A stretch of 64,000 bases of DNA. Source: Coptis chinensis (taxonomy: Eukaryota > Streptophyta > Magnoliopsida > Ranunculales > Ranunculaceae). Both the position numbers and the translations under genes were made by a program. The notes beneath the pieces were generated by a model. It was not told the DNA's origin. It did not search any database and saw only the letters and a list, made by a program, of their open reading frames with translations. Positions 12,964-22,285 of this stretch are shown here, piece by piece. The stretch spans positions 80,621,501 to 80,685,500 of the forward strand of contig CM027385.1 in the NCBI GenBank assembly GCA_015680905.1, given 5' to 3'. Positions within the stretch are counted from its first letter, which is position 1, and the number at the start of each line of letters is the position of its first letter.

Positions 12964-13249
12964 TGATGTATCTTGTTGGCGGAAGCTTCAACAATGGATG
13001 AACATCAATTATGATTAATGGACAAAACACCTAAATCTAGGGTTTAAACCTTCAAACATGAAGAAAGAAATAATATTTATAAACAACCAACCTAACAATG
13101 AAGGCCTAGATGCCTTTATATAAGAAAACAACTACTAAATCTAATTGGAAACCAAATAGGAGACCATCTAATTCCTATTCCAAATTGAATTAGAAAACCA
13201 AATAAAATAGAAACTACTAGTTAATTATTTATTCCATGCTCATGCATCA
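12964..13249 (-). repeat. 5' LTR of the 10.7-13.2 kb element
   Basis: Partner of 10748-11021 with the same TGATGTATC...GCATCA ends, and 12 bp longer through an internal indel. The primer-binding site lies just inside it, which sets the orientation. Confidence 0.9.
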
Positions 13250-14699
13250 TATTCCCTCTAAAATCCATCGTAAGGATAAGAATAAGTTTTATACAATGAA
13301 AGATATCTTTCCTCCCCTGAAATATCAAATATGCAACAACGAAAACAAATAAATTAGGAAACAACGTCCTAAACAAAGAAACCACATCGTGGTAGAGCAA
13401 TTGTCAATTTATTTGTTGTTTACTACACTCCTTCAATTTTTAAGACCAGGAGATCTAGATCAACCACTGCAAGAAGTATTAATAAAGAAGGACCGAGGTC
13501 CACAATATCCCCTAAGGAGAGCATTAAAGAACTTTACATTTCAAGAAGAAAGTGCTAAAGTTTTTCAAAAGGATAGACAATAATTTCAACTCAATGAGGC
13601 ATATCATATGAACCTGCATTGTTGGGAGCACCTAAGCCAAAGGGGTCCCCAAGAAACAGCGGGATGTGGAACAGTAGAGGGATTAGCCATCCATCCAGCA
13701 AGCGATACCGGGAGAGGAGCAGGTGCAGGCTGAAATGGCTAAAGAAACGAAAATTCAAAACGAAAATCAATTTATTGATTCCTCGTCAATGTATTTAAAA
13801 AACTAATTTCCTTACCCTGTGTGCAGACAAAGGTGGGAAACCTCCTAAAGGTTTTGGCATGACCATCAATGGATTAGTAACAGGGGATGGAGCTCGAGCA
13901 CCATTTGATGGCCCACATGAATGATCCACGAAAAGAGTCTTGATGTCAGGGTTAGACCTCAGATTCTTACAAAGCTTATGTTGCCAATTTAAGCTGAAAT
14001 TAAAGACACAGAAAATATAAACATTAAAACCAACAGTCGTGTGCAAATAACAAATAAAACAGAAATATTTTCATATACATCACCTTTGATTAATTAGTGT
14101 CCTTACTCTTGAAGTCTTAAGAGTAGGAAACTGGAGCTTATCACGAAAAAGAGGATTAGCCTCAATCAACTTTTTCAGCTCAGCAAGCATTATACTCCTA
14201 GCATATTTTGTGTCTCCAAACTTAGATAACTGCTCATTCTCTCTACAAGTCAAAAAAATTTCCATGTAACTACCAATAACAAAATGAGTGATAGTGAAAT
14301 TACATATACTTTTATAAATTTTATTCAATACCTGAAATTCTCTAAAGTCAACAACTTTAGTTATTTCCTTAAACAGCTCATCATTAGAAAATGAAAACAC
14401 TTTCAAATCCTTAACTAAAATCTCTACCCTGTTATATAGATGTTGGCGCACTTGAAATATTATTCAGACGTTTGTTACGTTAACAAGGATGGAACTTCAG
14501 GGTACTCCACTGAAGTTGCACTATGTCCTCATTTTCAAAAAAAGAAATGTTAGTTGGATACTTGGATCTCTCTTTTCTGGTCCATGTCCCCTTTTTCTTT
14601 GTTCCCGTGAATTTTCCTTGCATCGATCAAGAGGAATTTTGAAGGACTTCCATATGGTTACTGGTGCGAATGACAAAAAAACGCCACCAGACACTGTGC

Positions 14700-15890
14700 A
14701 CCTACTAGAATAATGCATGATGAATGCATCTGAAGTAGCAGATTCAAATCCAACTCTATACGCATGACCATGGATCTCCAAACCTGTCAAAGATGACACA
14801 CTGCACTCTGGGAGCAGCAGAGTCAAAGGAACCTTCGATACAACTTTAAATTCCCCTCCATTCTGCATTATCATATCCCGGAAAACACATAAAGCATCAT
14901 TCATTTGCTTACATTCTATGAACCCAGATATCATTGAGATCAACAATTGAGAAGTCTTTAAGGAGATCTCCTCAAAAAGCCGACATGCGTAACTCATACA
15001 ACGATGAAAAGCATACCCAGCAACAATAGAAGCCCTCAGTTTGTCATCATCTATAGAATCCACATCTATTATCCCTTTCTGCTTTATAGCAAACCCATGG
15101 ATCTCCTTCAATCGAATGAACGAAGCATCTGTAGGTTCAATATATCACAGACAAGAGTGTAATAAAAGTGGCCGAATCGGGCTTCAAACACGATCCCAAA
15201 ACTAACATCCTTCTTAGAGTCTCAAATGCCAAAACCCCATCACCATTCCGGACACAACCAGACATAATCGAATTCCAACTACTAACTTTACCTTCAATTC
15301 CAGACTTCCCCATAACGCCAATGCTTTTATCCAATACCCATTCTGAGCATACCCAGAAACCATTGAATTCCAAATAACCTCATTTCTTTGAGGAATTCTC
15401 TCAAACAATTTAATAGATTCACCAAAACACCCACATTTCACATAAACATCTAACAAAGCACTCCCTGCAAACACAACTTCACAATATCCACTAACAATCA
15501 TCACACCACGAATCATTCTACCAGGCTCAACAAGCCCAAGAACAGAACAAAACTTGAAAACAAAAGGGTATCTAAATTCATTAGGCAAAAAAATCAAACC
15601 CCACATTTCCAAAAACAATCTAACTCCATCAATAAAATTTGAATTACCGACATAAGCTCGAATCACAGTATTCCAAAAAAACTGAGGAAGACAACTAATT
15701 GGGGTTGTATTAAATATCAAACGAAGTTGAACCAAGATACCCATTACAACAGTAGAAGTAAAGAAGCTTGCTTGACAAGTAAACATCAGTATACATACCA
15801 AGTTGGATTAAACGAGCATGAGTTTGAATACCTATTTGAAAAGAAAACGTTTTGGCACATTCCTCAAAAGTCAAATTGGTCTAAGTTTTG
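14700..15890 (-). pseudogene. PPR (PLS-type) pseudogene
   Basis: A pentatricopeptide repeat protein relic. In life such proteins bind organellar RNA. Minus-strand pieces in order: GIQTHARLIQLGMYTDVYLS (15.83 kb); FFWNTVIRAYV...FPFVFKFCSVLG and SALLDVYVKCGCFGESIKLF, then VIWNSMVSGYAQNGYWIKAL (15.4-15.7 kb); WNSIMSGCVRNGDGVLAFET (15.25 kb); EIHGFAIKQKGI...YACRLFEEI...MISGFIECKQMNDALCVFRD and GLEIHGHAYRVGFES (14.75-15.1 kb). These match the P, L and S motif order of the PLS subfamily. The frame changes at least twice, and no E or DYW tail is seen. The 3' end runs into unrelated sequence next to the TOPLESS-related relic. Confidence 0.85.
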
Positions 15891-16424
15891 GTTGTTGATG
15901 TAATGGAACATATGGACTTGAACATGGGTGCAGAGCCTTACATAAAAACAGTATAACACAGGCCAAATTAACACTGGCTAAATTTGGTTCTAGATTAAGA
16001 CAAATCCTGAAAAATTAAGACAACCCCTATATACTTTCACTCGTTCTGCTCAAAATCCCTAATATATAATAGTACCACATTTTTTCTTAAGGCTTGGGTG
16101 TTGAACCTAACACTTCGTCGTAGAAGTTGCTCGTCAATCTACATACATGCATATCCACATCATGCTTAATAGCTAGCAAGGGACTGCCTAAACACCCCTC
16201 CCTCTACTAGTTTGGTGATAAAATTACAGAATGGAGACTTACATGGACATTATGGACTAAGTGAAAGGGAATTCTCATTAGAAGTTTAGAACCACAACAA
16301 CAACAACAAAAGTATAACATGAGCTGAAAACTTAAAACACAATACATTATTAGAATATCACATTAAACAAAGAAAACAGTAGGGGATCTTTGACGGCAAA
16401 CCAAGTGATATGTACGTGTCGACT
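15891..16424. other. Intergenic; 3' flank of the receptor gene
   Basis: The 3' flank of the receptor-like protein gene lies here. No coding sequence or RNA gene was recognised. A short (ACA)n run occurs at about 16292-16308. Confidence 0.4.
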
Positions 16425-19076
16425 TCAATCTTGAACTTCACTGCACTTCAGTTTAATCTTTAGCCGAACCGCCCTTACAGCTACAAACACAAATAGCCAG
16501 TCATAGATGTCATCACAAAATCGAAAATAAGCACATCTCCAAGTCTTTTTGAATAGCAAGACAGCACAAACACCCCAATTTCCCACCGCAAATCCTGACA
16601 CAATCCCAATATAAAACCAATTTATCTTCAGATGATCTCCTTCTGGTTGTCCTTTGCGATCATTATGAGATGGAGCGTGAGATTGTTCGTCATGAAAGCA
16701 TTTCCTTTGAAGTGGAAATCCGCAAAGTTCTGAATTCCCTATGTAAGAAGAATTTTCAAAGGTTTGGAGCTGGCTCCCCGTTGGTATTGGTCCTGACAAG
16801 TTGTTGAATGACAAGTTAAGGGTTTCTAGAGTTGATATTGCCGAAATACTGGGTGGAATTGAACCTGAAAGATGATTTGACGAGAAATCAAGTGATTCCA
16901 ACCTTTTCATCTGACCAATATTCTCTGGCATCTTTCCTGTCAAATGATTTCTTGATAGATTCAAACCAGTCAATCCTGTAAGGAGCGTGAGTTCTTCTGG
17001 AATCTGGCCGACAAAATTATTGCTAGAGAGATCTAAGTTAAAGGGAAGTTCGACTTCAGATGTTATATGATACTCAAGATATATTCCTTTGATCACTTGC
17101 ATAATTTCCTGTGTATACTGGCCGAAGGAAATACTACCGTTCAAAAGCAGCATACCACTCAAATTGCGAAAGCAAGTAGGTATGGTCCCAGATAGATTAT
17201 TACGTGAGACATCCAATATGTGTAGGTTCGCCATATCACACACTTTTGGAGGAATAGTACCATTGAACCTGTTTGATCTTAAACTTAGAATTTGCAGAGC
17301 AACTAGGTCTTTTCCAATCCACCAAGGAATCTCCCCTGAAAGTGCATTCTCGCCAAGGTCAAGAATGCCCAACCTGGTGTGGTTTCGCAAGGCTGAAGGA
17401 AACTCTCCGTGAAATTTGTTGTTGTTCAAGTGCAATGTTCCTAGCTTCTTCTGGAGCTGACCAATTGAACTAGGAATAGTTCCTGATAGAGTGTTGAATG
17501 CTAAATCTAGAACAACCAGGTTTTGCATTTTACACAATGAGCCGGGGATGGTTCCATTCAAGGAATTATTGGATAGATTGAGAAACTCAACAAAAGGGAT
17601 CATATGGCCAATATTTTTCGGAATAGGTCCTGAGATTTTGTTGTTTGAAAGGTCCAAAATAGTTATATGGCGAGGTAAAGGAGGCACCTTTCCATATATC
17701 TGGTTGTAAGAGAGATCTAAAGTTTCTAGGGAGGAAAGGTTTCCATAGCAATTTGATAATGAATCTGAAATGTCTGAATTATGCATATGCAGTACCATGA
17801 GTGTTGTCTGTGTTCGGAGCCACTCTGGAAATTGAGGTCCTACTTCACAATGACTCATATAAATAAAATCGAGTTGAAAGGGAGGTATCCAGTTAGACCT
17901 TATTTTCAAAGAGAGAAAGTTATTGCTCAAGGATAGAAATTTTAATTTCGAGAGTTTGGCTAAGTGCACCTCAGATACAACACCTGTCAACAAATTGTCG
18001 CTGAGATCTAATTCCTTCAACCTTAGTAATGCCCCAACAGATTCAGGAATTGGACCATCAAAATGATTCGCAGAAAGATCAAGGATTTCTAGATTCTTTA
18101 GCGGGTACAACCAATTAGGCAAATGACCACTGAAATTATTATCCCCCAACTTTAGAGTTTTTAGACTATATCCGATGGATGGGAACAAAGAGTTTTCAAA
18201 ATCTCCAACTTTTCCTTGAAAACTGTTAGAGAACAAGTCTAATGTTTCAAGATGGTATAGTTTTTTTAGCTCATTTATAATTGGGACATCAGAACTTAAT
18301 TCGTTAAATGAGAGGTTAAGGTACTCAAGGGAAGTCATGTTCAGAATAGCGTGTGGAATTGAACCTTTAAGGTTATTATCGCTAAGGTCAAGGTGCTCAA
18401 GGGAAGTCATGTTCAGAAGAGCTTGTGGAATTGAACCTTTAAGGTTATTACGGCTAAGGTCAAGGTTCACAAGAGATAATGAAAGATTCGCATGAGAAAG
18501 AAACGAAGGAAACTCATCTAATCCACAACTTGATAAGACTAGACTGGATAAAAATGGAAAAGAGCTAGGAAGTGAACCGGATGACATACTGTAAAGATTT
18601 AGACCACTGAGGTCAAGATGTTGTAACATTGACAAATTTTCAAGATCATGTGGAACAATTCCTCCAAACATTGCATAAGAGAGGTTCAAATATTTTAATT
18701 TTTGAAAAGATCCAAAAAACTTTGGGATTTTGATTCCTGTAAAATTATTCTGACTCAAGTCCAAGTAATTCAAATGTTCCAACTCAAGAAGTGAAGAATT
18801 TACCTCAATTACTTCAAGGTAATCAGAGGATGGGAATGGGTTTCGGAGATCAAGCTTGACTACATTCCCAGTTTTATTGTTGCATCCCACTCCTTGCCAT
18901 TTACAACAGTCTTGGCCTACCCAAGACGACAACCTATTGAACGGATCAGCTATCACCCCTTTCTTGAAATCAAGAAGTGCTTGTCTTTCATTCTCGTGGC
19001 AGTGCAAACTCAAGCCATAAATATTCCAACTAAATAGAACCATAAGCACGAATATAATGGTGTTTTGCAACACCAT
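16425..19076 (-). CDS. LRR receptor-like protein, EIX-like
   Basis: An intact intronless 883-aa receptor-like protein. It has a signal peptide (about residues 1-22), an LRRNT cap with CHENERQALLDFKKG and the paired cysteines in DCCKWQGVGC, and a long array of extracellular LRRs with the LxLSxNxLxGxIP pattern. An island segment (YTQEIMQVIKGIYLEYH) precedes the last four or so LRRs. The C-terminal cap contains ELCGFPLQRKC. A single membrane span starts near residue 820 and includes the small-residue motif GIVSGFAVG. The cytoplasmic tail is about 40 residues with no kinase. This matches the EIX1/EIX2-like class of plasma-membrane immune receptor-like proteins. Those are known to work through SOBIR1- and BAK1-type kinases; the ligand here cannot be inferred. 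Two neighbouring LRRs (18345-18465) are near-identical. The start is the only ATG that gives the signal peptide. Related receptors in growth control are an alternative. Confidence 0.93.
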   Translation of the reverse strand: MVLQNTIIFVLMVLFSWNIYGLSLHCHENERQALLDFKKGVIADPFNRLSSWVGQDCCKWQGVGCNNKTGNVVKLDLRNPFPSSDYLEVIEVNSSLLELEHLNYLDLSQNNFTGIKIPKFFGSFQKLKYLNLSYAMFGGIVPHDLENLSMLQHLDLSGLNLYSMSSGSLPSSFPFLSSLVLSSCGLDEFPSFLSHANLSLSLVNLDLSRNNLKGSIPQALLNMTSLEHLDLSDNNLKGSIPHAILNMTSLEYLNLSFNELSSDVPIINELKKLYHLETLDLFSNSFQGKVGDFENSLFPSIGYSLKTLKLGDNNFSGHLPNWLYPLKNLEILDLSANHFDGPIPESVGALLRLKELDLSDNLLTGVVSEVHLAKLSKLKFLSLSNNFLSLKIRSNWIPPFQLDFIYMSHCEVGPQFPEWLRTQTTLMVLHMHNSDISDSLSNCYGNLSSLETLDLSYNQIYGKVPPLPRHITILDLSNNKISGPIPKNIGHMIPFVEFLNLSNNSLNGTIPGSLCKMQNLVVLDLAFNTLSGTIPSSIGQLQKKLGTLHLNNNKFHGEFPSALRNHTRLGILDLGENALSGEIPWWIGKDLVALQILSLRSNRFNGTIPPKVCDMANLHILDVSRNNLSGTIPTCFRNLSGMLLLNGSISFGQYTQEIMQVIKGIYLEYHITSEVELPFNLDLSSNNFVGQIPEELTLLTGLTGLNLSRNHLTGKMPENIGQMKRLESLDFSSNHLSGSIPPSISAISTLETLNLSFNNLSGPIPTGSQLQTFENSSYIGNSELCGFPLQRKCFHDEQSHAPSHNDRKGQPEGDHLKINWFYIGIVSGFAVGNWGVCAVLLFKKTWRCAYFRFCDDIYDWLFVFVAVRAVRLKIKLKCSEVQD

Positions 19077-19153
19077 ATTGCAGGCAATAATTGGAGGAAA
19101 GCTAATTTTCTAAGGCTTCATGGACTGTTTAGTGGTGCCTCCTAGACTCTTGT

Positions 19154-19162
19154 TATATATAG
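19154..19162 (-). promoter_or_regulatory. TATA box of the receptor-like gene
   Basis: Reads CTATATATAA on the minus strand, about 80 bp upstream of the receptor ATG. That leaves room for a short leader. No other TATA-like motif lies as close. Confidence 0.6.
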
Positions 19163-19199
19163 CCATAAAGAGAAGTGAAGATTTGTCTTACTCAACAAG

Positions 19200-20230
19200 T
19201 GGGGATAGTGCGTATGGAATGATGGCTAGAAGTCTAGAATTGGAGACGACTATATATGGAATATCAGGAGCCAAAGAAAAAAAATCCATTTAAGTCAATA
19301 CTATATGGAATATCAGGAGCCAAAGAAAAACTCCACGTCACAAAAAAAGCAATTCTCAGCTGGATTAAAAATAGGAAAATCAGATTAGTCGGATCTCTAA
19401 CTTAAAATACAACATTTTCTCTTTCGTCACAATTAATCGGATCATCTATCTATTATAGCAAAACACAATAATGGATAGAAGTTGCATGTGATGTACGCCA
19501 ACACTGTGCCTTGCTAGCTTATTCACTGTACTAGCATCCTATTTGTTTATGCCTTTATCATTTTTACTAAATACTCGAAAACCACAATCGGGACTGAAGT
19601 TGTATACATGATAATCAGTTCTGCACTGTGTGAAATGCATTTGATGTTTAAGCTGTGAAAAAGTATCTGTCATTTTTTCTAAGGTTTGTGAACACATCCA
19701 AAGACATGTACTAGAAAGTTAAAAGAACATGCATAAGTTGAAACTATAGACTATTTGCTAACGTGTGGAACAGTTTGATCATTATTGAATTCGTTGTGAA
19801 GTAGGAATGGAAATGTTAGATAGTTCTAATACTTATTTGATATGCTCATATTGTAGGTACCAACAAGAAATTGAATTCTATGTAGTGGTTTATGTGGAGG
19901 TTTACTCCAATTGTATTATTAGACCTTCTGTTCAATTCAAAGTATCAGTTGCTTTCCATATAGAACTGTCTTTATCTATTAATGAATGCCATTCTAACTG
20001 ACTTTATCTGTTAATTCACTGTGCTTTGGAGATCTCTTCCTTCGCCCCTCTCTCCGATGAACGCTCCATTCAATCCATTGTTCAGGTACACCATCTTACT
20101 ACTTTAAAGAGAATTGTCTCGTGAATAGTAGCACTTTCCGCTTTTACCCTTATTGACTTCGGTAATTACGGATATGTATAGTAATGATTTTTGTAATAAC
20201 GCAATTTATAGAGGGGTAAAATCATCCGTT
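19200..20230. other. Intergenic upstream of the receptor gene
   Basis: No gene recognised. A 29-bp direct repeat containing TATGGAATATCAGGAGCC occurs at about 19254 and 19304. A short exon-like stretch ending in CAG/GTACACC at about 20040-20090 has no identifiable partner exons. Confidence 0.35.
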
Positions 20231-20254
20231 TCTACAATGAAATTCAGACGCTTC

Positions 20255-20475
20255 TCTCTCATTTTAGCACACTGCCATCAGTTTTGTTAAAAATTACAAA
20301 ATTGCCCTTGACCGAATTTTGTATTTTTGTGCTGCCCTGCCCAATCCAGCTGACCGCACACGTGGGGTAAGACATTGCCCCCATTTTTTCAGTCATTTTC
20401 GATATTGCCACTGACCGAATTTTAAAATTTTGTACTGCCCGACCAAAAGCTGACCGCACACGTGGCGACTACCAC
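20255..20475. repeat. Two-copy direct repeat with G-box motifs
   Basis: A unit of about 95 bp appears twice. Each copy has TGACCGAATTTT, then TTTTGT(G/A)CTGCCC, then GCTGACCGCACACGTGG, with the last motif ending at about 20365 and 20465. Each copy contains the CACGTG palindrome. It could be part of an unrecognised transposon or a duplicated upstream element. No gene is attached to it. Confidence 0.5.
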
Positions 20476-21344
20476 GTGCCAGTGTACTAGTCTTCTATAA
20501 CTATTTTGATGTAGCTTTTATGATTTCTTCTTCATTCTCTTTTCAAGATGGTGCTTTGAATTTAGTGTTTGTTGCTAAGTAGTGAAATAGTTATATTATC
20601 ATTAAATAGTTAAATACTAGAAGACTTATAAAGAAAAAGGGTGGTGGGGATTTCGTTGGGTTATATATGCGTGGGGGACAAGTGTGCGGTTGGGATCGTT
20701 TTCAGTGAATCAATAATCAATTAATTTTTTTACAAATTAAAGTGAACTTTTTGAGTGCATAAAATTTAATTTAAGTTTTGTAATTAATGGTTTTGTGACT
20801 CTTGATAAGTTTTCACATGATAAAAGCTTCACCACAAGAGTATTATCCCTTAAGCGCATGAAGTGCATGCAACTAAACATTACCCTCAAATCCCATTTTT
20901 GTAACTGTCGGGTTTATGGAAACGTTTTGTGACCCATTTGGAGCTATACTTTGTCAGGTCGGCTGCATTTGTAATATTAATTAACACACACTATAACCGT
21001 TCGCTCTACATGTTCCAAATTCTCTAAATTCTCTAACTTCTTCTCTCCATTCCGTTTGGTATAAATTTCCTTTAAATTGCTTGCTGGAACCATTTAGAAA
21101 AAACTTCAAAACGTTCGAAATAACATGCCCCTATCTATATTTCTTTAGCGAATGTGCAATTAATAGTTAACTTCTTTATCATCTAGATAAGAAATTATGT
21201 TTACTTGCTTTTATTGACGTTTTTTCTTGGCATTTGTTTAAGATTTATGGTAAAAGGTGTTTTAACCGTCAGTGATCGACTTCAATATCACTTCAATCGG
21301 GCATCTCTTTTCCGTCTCTAACCAGCTAAATCTCAAGTAACTTA
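20476..21344. other. Intergenic, nothing recognised
   Basis: AT-rich. No ORF of note, no splice-bounded coding stretch and no repeat with clear ends. Confidence 0.35.
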
Positions 21345-22285
21345 TTAGCCTTGACTAAATAAGCCCAATCAATATTGATCAATATCTTAATTTAATGTGT
21401 ATCATTTTTATATTGATTTTATTAACTTTGACTAAATATAGAACCCAAATAGGTTGTTTATGGTATAAGTATTGAAGGGTTGAGTAGTCCAAACAATACC
21501 AATCAATAATATCCCAGTTTAAATATCGCCAAAACACATTGGTTTTTAGAGAGACGTCCGTGTTAGTTCGTGATGTGGATGGGCGTTTGGGGAGATGGGC
21601 TTCGGACCTTTAAGTCTTTACATTGTTCATTGACCGGGTTGAGCAGTCCAATCAATACTAATCAATATCACAATATAATATGTATCGGTTTTCCTATTGA
21701 CTTTATTAGCCTTGACTAAATAAGCCCAATCAATACTGATCAATATCCCAATTTAATGTGTATTGTTTTCATATTGATTTTATTATCCTTGACTAAATAT
21801 AGAACCCAAATTGGTTGTTTCCGGTATAAGTACTGAAGGGTTGAGCAATCAATATCCCAGTTTAAATATCGCCAAAACACATTGGTTTTTAGAGAGACGT
21901 GTTAGTTCGCGGTGTGGATCAGCGTCTTGGGAGACACGTGTCTAGTCGAGATCTTCTCAGGTTTTGGGTGGGCTTTGGACCTTTAAGTCTTTACATTGTT
22001 AATGGGTTGAGCAGCCCAATTAATACTAATTAATCAATATCACAATTTAATATGTATCATTTTCCCTATATATTGACTTTATTAGCCTTCACTAAATAAA
22101 CCCAATCAATACTGATCAATATCCCAATTTAATGTGTATTGATTTTCATATTGATTTTATTAACCTTGACTAAATATAGAACCCAAATTGGCCATATAAG
22201 TATTGAAGGGTTAAGCAGTCCAATCAATACCAATCAATAATATCCCAATTTAAATACTGTCAAAATGGTCGTTTCTAGTATAACT
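21345..22285. repeat. ~365-bp tandem repeat, 2.5 copies
   Basis: Units start at 21345, 21706 and 22082, each with TTAGCCTT(G/C)ACTAAATAA. Units 1 and 2 are 361 and 376 bp, and the third stops after about 200 bp. Shared landmarks include CCAATCAATACTGATCAATA, TTTAAATATCGCCAAAACAC, GGTTTTTAGAGAGACG and GGACCTTTAAGTCTTTACA. Short CAATCAATA subrepeats occur inside each unit. The array is non-coding. Confidence 0.85.

Larger units (their letters stand above)
10748..13249 (-). mobile_element. Short non-autonomous LTR retrotransposon
   Basis: A fossil 2.5-kb element with two LTRs (274 and 286 bp), nested in the TOPLESS-related pseudogene. Target duplications are perfect: TATTC at 10743-10747 and 13250-13254. 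A primer-binding site resembling the initiator-Met tRNA complement (TTGGTATTAGAGCC on the minus strand) abuts the right LTR. A polypurine tract (AAGCGGGGGAG) abuts the left LTR, giving minus orientation. The interior has no recognisable gag, protease, RT or integrase. It carries an arginine/serine-rich ORF (12402-12941) and an unrecognised ORF (11370-12347). The LTRs are very similar apart from one 12-bp indel and a few substitutions, so it is fairly young. Confidence 0.9.
8590..14451 (-). pseudogene. TOPLESS-related corepressor pseudogene
   Basis: Exons of a TOPLESS/TPR Groucho-type corepressor are spread over the minus strand. In order they are: VEILVKDLKVFSFSNDELFKE (14.4 kb), ENEQLSKFGDTKYARSI and LIEANPLFRDKLQFPTL (14.1-14.2 kb), NPDIKTLFVDHSCGPSNGAR (13.9 kb), AGWMANPSTVPHPAV (13.7 kb), MLKRPRTPTNNPSMDYHTAD (10.6 kb), QGSVVRSMDFHPVQ (10.2 kb), TNVGDIVVWELGSRERL (10.0 kb), KHIVHVYSYHSSDD (9.6 kb), NDLVFSHPNKQLCIVSCGDD (8.8 kb) and FEGHEAPVLSVCPHYKENIE (8.6 kb). 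It is dead. Stops replace the Q after FHPVQ, the W after RNFKV, and the W of the conserved V-(I/M)-W-S-P-D-G. The LisH/CTLH start and the second WD40 half are missing. An LTR element sits in one of its introns. Confidence 0.9.

Noticed and set aside
16425-17709. Plus-strand ORFs opposite the receptor-like gene
   Set aside because: They are shadows of the highly regular LRR coding sequence.
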